From: Nanobdellota archaeon
GTDB lineage: Archaea; Nanobdellota; Nanobdellia; SCGC-AAA011-G17; ARS1403
Length of the DNA: 6,705 bases
NCBI GenBank assembly: GCA_002688395.1
Contig: NZCU01000004.1
Location: 1-6,705, forward strand
Direction: 5' to 3'
A program made the translations under genes and the position numbers. The notes below the pieces were generated by a model that saw nothing but the letters and a program-made list of their open reading frames with translations, did no database searches and was not told where the DNA came from. Below are positions 1 through 6,494 of this stretch, piece by piece; within the stretch, counting starts at the first letter, position 1; every line of letters begins with the position of its first letter.

Positions 1-17
1 AATTTCTAAATAATAAG

Positions 18-28
18 TTTTATAAATA
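18..28 (+). promoter_or_regulatory. Archaeal TATA box for rps2
   Basis: The segment GTTTTATAAAT matches an archaeal TATA box. Its centre lies about 26 bases before the rps2 ATG, the distance expected between a TATA box and the transcription start, so the transcript would be leaderless or nearly so. No convincing ribosome-binding site precedes the ATG; only a distant AGGT at 36-39 is present. In many archaea rps2 lies downstream of other ribosomal or RNA-polymerase genes, so this could be an internal operon promoter. The window starts too close to tell. Confidence 0.45.
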
Positions 29-48
29 GTATTTTAGGTTAAAAAATT

Positions 49-639
49 ATGGCAGAAGAAGAATTTTTAGTTCCGCTGGATAACTATTTGAAAGCTGGGT
101 TACATATTGGGACTAAATTTAAAACAAAGTATATGGCTCCTTTTATCTATAAGGTAAGACCTGATGGATTAAGTGTGCTGAATGTGCAGGAAATTAATAA
201 TAGAATTAAGATAGCTGCTGAGTTTATGGGTAGATATGAGCCTGAAGAAATTTTAGTAGCTTGTAGGAGAGAAAATGGATGGAAAGCTGCTAATTTGTTT
301 AGTAAATTAACTGGAATTAAAGTTATTACTGGGAGATATAGTCCTGGGTTATTAATTAATCCTGCTTCTAAAGATTTTACTGAAACTAAATTGTTATTTG
401 TTACTGACCCTTGGCCTGATAGAAATATTGTAAGAGATGCAAATAAAATGGGGATTCCTATAATTGCTTTATGTGATACTAATAATACTGCTAATGATGT
501 TGATTTTATAATTCCTTGTAATAATAAAGGTAAGAAATCTTTAGGATTGTTATTTTATATTTTAACAAAAGAGTATGTGAAATTAAAAAAATTAGGAAAA
601 TTAAAAGCTACTTTAGAAGATTTTGATGATGAATCTTAG
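49..639 (+). CDS. rps2: 30S ribosomal protein uS2, archaeal type (RPSA/S2)
   Basis: Small-subunit ribosomal protein uS2, which binds on the back of the 30S subunit between head and body and is part of the translation machinery. At 196 aa it has the usual archaeal length, shorter than bacterial S2 because the coiled-coil insertion is absent. Recognisable blocks are LHIGTK (18-23), the RPDGLSVLNV segment (37-46), GRYSPG (95-100), LLFVTDP (115-121), GIPIIALCDTNN (135-146) and NNKGKKSL (158-165), followed by a short acidic tail. The ATG at 49 gives the expected N-terminus just before the conserved Y-L-x-A-G-x-H-I-G-T block. The last 32 bases overlap the end of the convergent P-type ATPase gene. 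Identity is secure from the motifs; the archaeal assignment follows from the same blocks. Confidence 0.96.
   Translation: MAEEEFLVPLDNYLKAGLHIGTKFKTKYMAPFIYKVRPDGLSVLNVQEINNRIKIAAEFMGRYEPEEILVACRRENGWKAANLFSKLTGIKVITGRYSPGLLINPASKDFTETKLLFVTDPWPDRNIVRDANKMGIPIIALCDTNNTANDVDFIIPCNNKGKKSLGLLFYILTKEYVKLKKLGKLKATLEDFDDES
585..591 (-). terminator. Oligo-T terminator for the ATPase transcript, inside rps2
   Basis: On the minus strand, 16 bases beyond the ATPase stop codon, there is a run of seven T residues, preceded by TTTTAATTTTCC. Archaeal RNA polymerase terminates at oligo-T stretches in the coding strand without needing a hairpin, so this is the most likely end of the antiporter-ATPase transcript. 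It lies within the lysine-rich 3' end of rps2 (the AAA/AAT codons around residue 180). It may only reflect lysine codons, so confidence is modest. Confidence 0.4.
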
Positions 640-3211
640 TTCTTAGTAATTTATATATTTCAAATATTATTAGACCTGAAGATGCAAATATAATTACAGT
701 AATCCAATCATTTAAAGATAAAGGAACCATTTTAAAAATTTTATTTAAGCTGGAATACATTAATACTAAATGTCCGGCTATTGTTATTGCAACTGCGTAT
801 AATAATTTTCTATTTGAGAAAAATCCTATTTTAAACAAACTTTGTTCTGACCTACATGTGAAAACGAAAAACATTTGGTATAGAATACTAACTGTTAATG
901 CCATTGTTCTTGCTTTTGTTATGTTATCTAAATTCATTAAGAAAACGATTAAAGAACCTATGAAAATAAATAGAGTTCCGAAAAATAGGTAATTTTTCAT
1001 TCCTTTGAAAATACTTTCAGAGGACTTTCTAGGATGTTTGTTCATAATATTGTCTTCAGATTTTTCTACGGATAATGCTAATGCTGGTAATCCGTCTGTT
1101 GCTAAGTTGATCCATAGAATTTGTAATGGGAGTAAAGGTAGTGGTAATTTTACTAGGATTGCTGTTAATATTAATAAAATTTCTGAGAAGTTTACAGATA
1201 ATAAATATTTAATAAATTTTTTAATATTTTCATAAACAATTCTCCCGTGTTTAATTGCATGTACTATTGAGGAAAAGTCGTCATTTAATAAAACCATATC
1301 TGAAGCATCTCTAGCAATGTCTGTTCCTTTTATCGCCATTGCGACTCCAACATCTGCTTTTTTTAATGCTGGAGCATCATTAATACCATCTCCAGTCATA
1401 GCAACTACTTCTTTTTGTTTTTGTAAGATATTTAAAATTCTTACTTTATGTTCTGGTGTTGATCTTGAGATAATATTTACTTTTTTTAGAGTTTCTTTTA
1501 GTTGTTGGTCTGTTAGTTTTTTTAGATCTTTGCCTTCTATGCTTCCTCCTTCTATCCCTACTTGTTTTGCAATAGCTTCTGCTGTTAATCTTTGGTCGCC
1601 GGTTATCATTAAAACTCTTATTCCTGCTTGTTTACATAATTTAATAGCTGAAGCTACTTCTTTTCTAGGTTGATCAATCATTCCTTGTAGCCCAACAAAA
1701 ATAGTTCTGTTATTTTCTTTATATGCCATGGCTAGAACTCTTAATGCTGAGGATGCCATTTCTTTGTTTTTTTCTAGGATAGTTGATGAGTGATTTTTTG
1801 TTAATTTTATTACTTTATTATTTAATTTGTAGTAGTTACATAATTTTAATACTGCTTCTGGAGCTCCTTTTATATAAGAAATTTTTTCATGTTCTGTAAT
1901 CATATATTTATTTTCTGAATTAAATGGGATTTCATTAATTTTTTTTCCTGTTTTCTTAATTTTAGCTTTTGCTGCTGAAACTAGTAAAGCTATTTCAGTT
2001 GGGTCTCCTATATTTGGTAAGGAAGCGTTGTTACAATTTACTCCTATTTCTAGTAGTTGAAAGACTTCTTTTGTGTCTATTTTTTTATTGTTTATTGTAA
2101 AAGAACCTTCTGTTGAAAATCCGGATCCTGTAACTTTTATTGTTTTGTTATTAACAAATAATTCTGAAACTGTCATTTCATTTTTTGTTAAGGTTCCTGT
2201 TTTATCTGTAGCTATTACACTTACACTGCCTAATGTTTCAATTGCTTTTAGTTGTTTTACTAAGGCTTTTCTTTTTACCATTGAATTGACAGATAAAGCT
2301 AATGCTACTGTAATTACTGCTGGTAAACCTTCGGGTATCGCGGAGACTGCTAAAGAAACTCCAACTAACAACATTTCAGCTAGTGATTGAGAATTTAAAA
2401 TTCCAACTATAATAATTATTATGGAAACTGAGATAACTGAAATACCCAACCATTTTCCTAGGTGAGTTAAACGTTTTTGTAGTGGTGTTCGTACTTCTTT
2501 AACTTCTTGAACTAAAGAAGCTATTTTTCCTATTTGTGTTTCCATGCCTGTTGAGCATACAATTGCTTTTGCTGTTCCTTCTTTAACTATTGTTCCTGAG
2601 AATAAAATGTTTGTTTGTTCGGCTAAATTAACAGTTTTATGTATTGTTTTTGTTTCTTTTATGGATGGTGTTGATTCTCCTGTTAAAGCTGATTCATCTA
2701 CTTGTAGATTATTACTTTCTATGATTCTTGAGTCTGCTGTTACTCTATCTCCTGCATCTATTTGAATAACATCTCCTGGAACTAAAGAAGTTGAGTCTAT
2801 TTTTATTAGTTTATTATCTCTATATACATTTGTTTTTGGAACTGATAATTTTTTTAATAATTGTACTGATTTTTCTGCTTTGTATTCTTGTGTAAATCCT
2901 AAAATAGCGTTTAGTAGTAAAATAATTCCTATGAATATTGAATCATAAGCGTCATGAAACTCTAAAGCTCCTCCATTTTTGAATATTGGAATTAATAATG
3001 ATAAGATAACTGCAAAGACTAAGATAATAACTAAAGGGTCGAGAAATTGTCTTAGGAATATTTTTAATGTTGAGAGGTGTGTTATTTTTTTTATTTGATT
3101 TTTTCCATATTTATGTAAAAGAAGCTTTGCTTTTTGTGTTGATAAACCTTGTATAGAAGAGTTTAATGATTTTATCGTATCTTCTGCTGAGGTTTTGTAA
3201 AATTCTTGCAT
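608..3211 (-). CDS. P2A-type (SERCA/PMCA-like) calcium-transporting ATPase
   Basis: Membrane pump using ATP to move Ca2+, or a related cation, out of the cytoplasm. At 867 aa it is full length for prokaryotic P2 ATPases. In order: cation-ATPase N-terminal domain (about 5-50), M1-M2, actuator with TGES (177-180), M4 with PEGLP (293-297), phosphorylation motif DKTGT (Asp336), nucleotide-binding KGAPE (448-452), TGD (537-539), TGDGINDAP (606-614), and M5-M10 to about 856. PEGL, M5 NFSE (674-677) and M6 NLATD (702-706) match SERCA Ca-site residues E309, N768/E771 and N796/T799/D800. The SERCA M8 glutamate E908 aligns with Gln779. That points to Ca2+ rather than H+ or heavy metals; stoichiometry is not predictable. 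The ATG is one base after the antiporter stop (TAA-A-ATG), so translation is probably coupled. The C-terminus overlaps rps2 on the opposite strand. Confidence 0.93.
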   Translation of the reverse strand: MQEFYKTSAEDTIKSLNSSIQGLSTQKAKLLLHKYGKNQIKKITHLSTLKIFLRQFLDPLVIILVFAVILSLLIPIFKNGGALEFHDAYDSIFIGIILLLNAILGFTQEYKAEKSVQLLKKLSVPKTNVYRDNKLIKIDSTSLVPGDVIQIDAGDRVTADSRIIESNNLQVDESALTGESTPSIKETKTIHKTVNLAEQTNILFSGTIVKEGTAKAIVCSTGMETQIGKIASLVQEVKEVRTPLQKRLTHLGKWLGISVISVSIIIIIVGILNSQSLAEMLLVGVSLAVSAIPEGLPAVITVALALSVNSMVKRKALVKQLKAIETLGSVSVIATDKTGTLTKNEMTVSELFVNNKTIKVTGSGFSTEGSFTINNKKIDTKEVFQLLEIGVNCNNASLPNIGDPTEIALLVSAAKAKIKKTGKKINEIPFNSENKYMITEHEKISYIKGAPEAVLKLCNYYKLNNKVIKLTKNHSSTILEKNKEMASSALRVLAMAYKENNRTIFVGLQGMIDQPRKEVASAIKLCKQAGIRVLMITGDQRLTAEAIAKQVGIEGGSIEGKDLKKLTDQQLKETLKKVNIISRSTPEHKVRILNILQKQKEVVAMTGDGINDAPALKKADVGVAMAIKGTDIARDASDMVLLNDDFSSIVHAIKHGRIVYENIKKFIKYLLSVNFSEILLILTAILVKLPLPLLPLQILWINLATDGLPALALSVEKSEDNIMNKHPRKSSESIFKGMKNYLFFGTLFIFIGSLIVFLMNLDNITKARTMALTVSILYQMFFVFTCRSEQSLFKIGFFSNRKLLYAVAITIAGHLVLMYSSLNKIFKMVPLSLNDWITVIIFASSGLIIFEIYKLLRTKIHHQNLLK

Positions 3212-3212
3212 T

Positions 3213-4139
3213 TTATATTATAAACTCTAGTATGACAAATATTATGTAAATTGAAGTTAGTATTAATCCATGTTTTAGAGTTAGCATTTTTCCTTTTCTT
3301 ACAATTAAGTAAAGAACAGCTGCTGAAATAATTAAAAATACTGCGCCTAAAATAAATGGTTTTATTTCTGGTGTTATTGGCCTTATTAGAGAAGTTGTTC
3401 CTAAAACTAATAAGATATTTGCTGTTATACTTCCTATTGCATCTCCTATCACCATTCCAGGATGTTTAGATAGAGCTGCTCTAATGCCGAAAGTTAATTC
3501 TGGGAGTGTTGTTCCAACAGAAACCATGAATAATCCTATGATAACTTGAGGGATTGCTAAATCTGTTGCTAATAAATTTGCACTTTTTACTACAAAATGT
3601 GAGCTTATAATTAATAATGAGACTCCTACTATTAACCTTATTGAATTTTTAAGTATTTTTTTAGGTATTATTTTCTTTGTTATTTTTTTTATTCTTCTTC
3701 TTTTTAGTAATTTGTATATGTAGAATATGAAAGCTGCTAATAGTATTAATCCTTCTGTTCTTGAGAATGTTTTATCTAGTATGAAAATTAATGGAAGTAC
3801 TAAAATAAATAAGAGATATTTTACACTGGGGGCTATGTTTTTTGATTTTGGTTTTATTTGTTTTGCTATTAATAATGGAAGTCCTATTACTAAAGTTACG
3901 TCTAATATTGAAGCCCCTATTACATTACCTAAAGCTAATTGGGGGACGTTCTTAATTGCCGAGTTTATCCCAACAAAAAATTCTGGTAAGGAAGTAATTG
4001 TTCCCATCAATACTGTTGCTATTAGGAATTCTGATACGTTAATATTTTTTGCTAAATTTGTTAGAGAGTTAATTGTTACATTAGCACTTTTAACTAAGAC
4101 TGCTACAGCTACTACAAAAATTAAGATGTTCTCTAACAA
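3213..4139 (-). CDS. CaCA-family sodium/calcium (cation/Ca2+) antiporter, YrbG/NCX-like
   Basis: Integral membrane exchanger of the Ca2+:cation antiporter superfamily, 308 aa, about ten membrane segments in two inverted halves. The first alpha repeat has TSLPE (49-53) and GNVIG (71-75); the second has GTTLPE (209-214) and GDAIG (232-236). The ion-coordinating set E53, N72, E214, D233 matches E54, N81, E213, D240 of the structurally known NCX_Mj. The halves also resemble each other before the motifs (LVKSAN at 15-20, VVKSAN at 183-188). A very basic linker (about 146-164) joins the halves and should be cytoplasmic. The start is a TTG with a well-placed GGTGAT site; there is no in-frame ATG upstream. 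Directly upstream of, and probably cotranscribed with, the Ca2+-ATPase, giving a low-affinity exchanger plus a high-affinity pump. Na+ or H+ as the counter-ion cannot be told from sequence. Confidence 0.92.
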   Translation of the reverse strand: MLENILIFVVAVAVLVKSANVTINSLTNLAKNINVSEFLIATVLMGTITSLPEFFVGINSAIKNVPQLALGNVIGASILDVTLVIGLPLLIAKQIKPKSKNIAPSVKYLLFILVLPLIFILDKTFSRTEGLILLAAFIFYIYKLLKRRRIKKITKKIIPKKILKNSIRLIVGVSLLIISSHFVVKSANLLATDLAIPQVIIGLFMVSVGTTLPELTFGIRAALSKHPGMVIGDAIGSITANILLVLGTTSLIRPITPEIKPFILGAVFLIISAAVLYLIVRKGKMLTLKHGLILTSIYIIFVILEFII

Positions 4140-4142
4140 TAT

Positions 4143-4148
4143 ATCACC
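4143..4148 (-). promoter_or_regulatory. Ribosome-binding site GGTGAT fixing the antiporter TTG start
   Basis: GGTGAT, complementary to the AUCACC near the archaeal 16S rRNA 3' end, ends three bases before the TTG at 4139-4137. In the register of the full AGGAGGTGAT site this is the normal spacing. It supports the TTG as the true start in the absence of an in-frame ATG, and the predicted N-terminus begins right at the first membrane helix. Confidence 0.6.
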
Positions 4149-4169
4149 CTTTAGAGAAATTATTTGGAA

Positions 4170-4188
4170 TTATTTAAATTTTGGGATT
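4170..4188 (-). promoter_or_regulatory. BRE/TATA promoter of the antiporter-ATPase operon (19-bp repeat, copy 1)
   Basis: The minus strand reads AATCCCAAAATTTAAATAA, with TTTAAATAA (4178-4170) as TATA box and the A-rich stretch before it as a possible BRE. The TATA centre is about 35 bases before the TTG start, so transcription should begin near 4148, leaving a leader of about 10 bases that just contains the GGTGAT site. The element lies one base after the stop codon of the 740-aa gene and is repeated exactly at 6435-6453 before that gene. Confidence 0.5.
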
Positions 4189-4189
4189 A

Positions 4190-6412
4190 CTATAAACCGC
4201 TGTTTTCTAAAGCAATTCCTATTACTTTTCTATATATTTCATAGGCTTCTGGATATCGTTCTTCAAACTCTTCATAAACTTCTGGGTCTATCCTATAAGC
4301 TGGGTCTTCCGATGGAAGTACTTCTAATTGTGCCATATAAGCATATAATTCGCTCCAAGAACCTAAACTTATCTTAGTATCTATAAAGCTATCAAAATGT
4401 TCATCCATAAAATATTCATCAGGTCCTATTTCATAAGAAATCATCCAACTACGAAATTCATTTCGATCTTCAAATAAAGTTGTTATTTCTTCATCTGTTA
4501 ATTGCTCCTCAATTATTTTATGTATTCTTTCATGGAAATGTATTCCTTTTCTATATCCTTCCCTTGATAATAATAAATTTCCAGGAGTTGAAGCTAATGT
4601 ATAGAATCTATTTGATTCTTCAGTTGAAAATCCTGCTTCATTTCTTAATAAACTTTTAAATTCTTCTCCTTTTGAAGAAACTAATGGAAGAAAATCAAAT
4701 GTTGTTCCTGGAATAAAATTAGTGTTTAAATAAACTCCTCCTGGATTGTCCCATGGATCACCCCAGCTTGAATCAGAAGTAACAACTTTAAGTGCTTTTA
4801 ATACATCAGAAGGAACTAGATATTCATCTTCTAAGAATGGAAGTGTATCTGCCCCTATTCTATCATAAAAATCTAACACATTATTAAAATCCAAATCTTC
4901 GAAGGATATCGGTTCTGTATTAACATCCACCATATCTGTTCCAATTCTATATGTATTTTCACCTTCACAATTTATAGGTTTATCTATAGGTACTATTACT
5001 GGCACAACATCATAAGGTGTTTCATCTAGTCCTTCAGGTATTACTATTGACCATACTCCATCTTCATCTTGTACAGATTCTACAGGAAGGGTAAATTGGT
5101 TTGCTGTATAATCAATTATATATTCAACCCCTTCTATATCAATGCCAATATAATTGTGATATCTTGGAAAATCACTAGGAGGGTGTAGGAATTCTCCATC
5201 TAAGACATACGCATCAATTCCCTCATCCTCCATAAGTTTGACAATTAATGTTGAAATGGCTATGCATCCTCCTGGGTAAAGACAATAAGAATTTGTTTCT
5301 GTATTTCTATATTCTCTAATAATACTAGGACTAAATTCTCTTAAAAAATTAATAATGTCTTCTTTTGAGTTTACCCTAGCTGTTTCTGGTAATACTTGAA
5401 GATCTTGTTCATAGTCTAAAAATTCTTCATCAAATTTTTCAAAATCTACTTTTGTATATCTAAGTGGGAAGACACTACATCCTTCTATTTCGAAATTATC
5501 TTCTTCTAGTTCTTCTTGAGCTGACATTGTTGGAACAAATTCTAAATAATTATCTAATAATTCTTTTTCATTATCTGGTAAATCATTATAAAATCTTGTT
5601 TTAAATTCATTAAAGTAAAGTGCTTTTATTGCGAAAGAATTTGCAAAAAGTTCGTACATATTATATGGAAGTGAACCTGGAGATTCGGGTGAACCAATTG
5701 GGTATCTTGAGTCATAAAGATAGTTAAGTAGTCTTTCTCCTTCATCAAAGTCACCATAAGATTCAATTGCAAGGTATTTATCCCAAATTTCTTCTTGAAC
5801 GCCTTCCCAGGGATAAGAATTTATTATGAGATGACCAAATTCATGAAATAATGTTGTTTCAACGAATAATAGAGGATTAGGAACTCTTTCGCTAATTTCA
5901 AAAGATCTTTCATTAATTATTATTTCTCCTCCACCTGCACTTGCCCACACTACATTAATACTTTCAGTTTTATCCTCAAATATTTCAACTTTATCCAGAA
6001 GGCCTGGGAATCTGGTTGTTAACTCATCAAGAGAAGAAAAAATAATTTCTTCCATTTCACTGCTTAATCGGAAATCTTCTGGTAATTCTAAAATATAAGT
6101 ATCTCGTTGGATTATTGTTTTTTGTGTTTCCCCTGAAGCTATTATTCTTAAATCTTCTTCATATGAAACCATATTTATAATAGAACCAGGACCTGGGTTT
6201 TTAACTATCCAAGCTCTTACTCCTTCTAATGTTTTTTGTATTTTAACTTCATCAGATTCTCCCTCATATAAGACTGAATAAAGATCCCACATTGTTTGTG
6301 GAGAAGGAGATAGTTCACATATAATATCTGAATGTCTTGCTTCTTCTTGAGCATTAACTAAAGGTATTACTAGAAAAAATACTAAGTAAATCATGCCTCT
6401 TTTAATGTACAT
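4190..6412 (-). CDS. Exported three-domain protein: two HExxH zinc-peptidase domains around a Cys-His-Asp transglutaminase/papain-like domain
   Basis: 740 aa; not a family I can name. Residues 1-21 form a Sec signal peptide (K4-R5, hydrophobic 7-19, likely cut VNA|Q), so it acts outside the cell. Domain 1 (about 110-300) has HEFGH (190-194) and a probable third zinc ligand E254 in ELFANSFA, like the anthrax lethal factor catalytic domain (HEFGH plus E-F-F-A-E-A-F). Domain 2 (about 320-460) has GGC (C383), H419 in HNY and D434 in IIDYTANQF, a transglutaminase/papain-type triad. Domain 3 (about 500-740) has HERIH (627-631) and E688 in ELYAYMA, the same layout as domain 1. A GG-beta-strand block precedes both HExxH motifs (160-167, 558-564). 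No further membrane helix is visible. ATG 6412 gives a proper n-region; M7 would lose it. It has its own promoter. Function is inferred: protein cleavage or modification outside the cell. Confidence 0.75.
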   Translation of the reverse strand: MYIKRGMIYLVFFLVIPLVNAQEEARHSDIICELSPSPQTMWDLYSVLYEGESDEVKIQKTLEGVRAWIVKNPGPGSIINMVSYEEDLRIIASGETQKTIIQRDTYILELPEDFRLSSEMEEIIFSSLDELTTRFPGLLDKVEIFEDKTESINVVWASAGGGEIIINERSFEISERVPNPLLFVETTLFHEFGHLIINSYPWEGVQEEIWDKYLAIESYGDFDEGERLLNYLYDSRYPIGSPESPGSLPYNMYELFANSFAIKALYFNEFKTRFYNDLPDNEKELLDNYLEFVPTMSAQEELEEDNFEIEGCSVFPLRYTKVDFEKFDEEFLDYEQDLQVLPETARVNSKEDIINFLREFSPSIIREYRNTETNSYCLYPGGCIAISTLIVKLMEDEGIDAYVLDGEFLHPPSDFPRYHNYIGIDIEGVEYIIDYTANQFTLPVESVQDEDGVWSIVIPEGLDETPYDVVPVIVPIDKPINCEGENTYRIGTDMVDVNTEPISFEDLDFNNVLDFYDRIGADTLPFLEDEYLVPSDVLKALKVVTSDSSWGDPWDNPGGVYLNTNFIPGTTFDFLPLVSSKGEEFKSLLRNEAGFSTEESNRFYTLASTPGNLLLSREGYRKGIHFHERIHKIIEEQLTDEEITTLFEDRNEFRSWMISYEIGPDEYFMDEHFDSFIDTKISLGSWSELYAYMAQLEVLPSEDPAYRIDPEVYEEFEERYPEAYEIYRKVIGIALENSGL

Positions 6413-6434
6413 AGATAAAATATAAAGAATTAAT

Positions 6435-6453
6435 TTATTTAAATTTTGGGATT
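6435..6453 (-). promoter_or_regulatory. BRE/TATA promoter of the 740-aa gene (19-bp repeat, copy 2)
   Basis: Exact second copy of AATCCCAAAATTTAAATAA on the minus strand. The TATA part (6443-6435) is centred about 27 bases before the ATG at 6412, so the transcript should be leaderless. This fits the absence of any ribosome-binding site in the 22 bases between the element and the ATG. A second AT-rich stretch (TTTATATTTT, about 6417-6426) is too close to the ATG to serve as the TATA box. Confidence 0.5.
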
Positions 6454-6465
6454 GAAGTATCTATT

Positions 6466-6470
6466 AAAAA
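6466..6470 (-). terminator. Possible short oligo-T terminator after the 46-aa gene
   Basis: A run of five T residues on the minus strand, 25 bases beyond the stop codon of the small acidic gene and just before the promoter of the 740-aa gene. It suits an archaeal oligo-T terminator separating the two transcripts. Five T residues are common in sequence this AT-rich, so support is weak. Confidence 0.25.
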
Positions 6471-6494
6471 GTATAGAATTAAATTTATTTTTGT

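Noticed and set aside
1005..2765. Four plus-strand open frames (about 73-118 codons) opposite the ATPase gene
   Set aside because: They are antisense shadows of a fully conserved P-type ATPase, with no promoter or ribosome-binding site and low-complexity translations.
3727..4377. Open frame of 216 codons on the plus strand
   Set aside because: It lies antisense across the antiporter and the end of the 740-aa gene, runs through both promoter and stop regions, has no domain logic, and the opposing frames carry clear family motifs.
6317..6319. Cys32 near the N-terminus of the 740-aa protein as a lipobox cysteine
   Set aside because: The preceding residues (S-D-I-I) do not match a lipobox and the position is beyond the likely signal peptidase I site at Ala21.
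6392..6394. Alternative start at Met7 of the 740-aa protein
   Set aside because: It would remove the K4-R5 n-region of the signal peptide, and the ATG at 6412 fits the TATA-to-start distance better.
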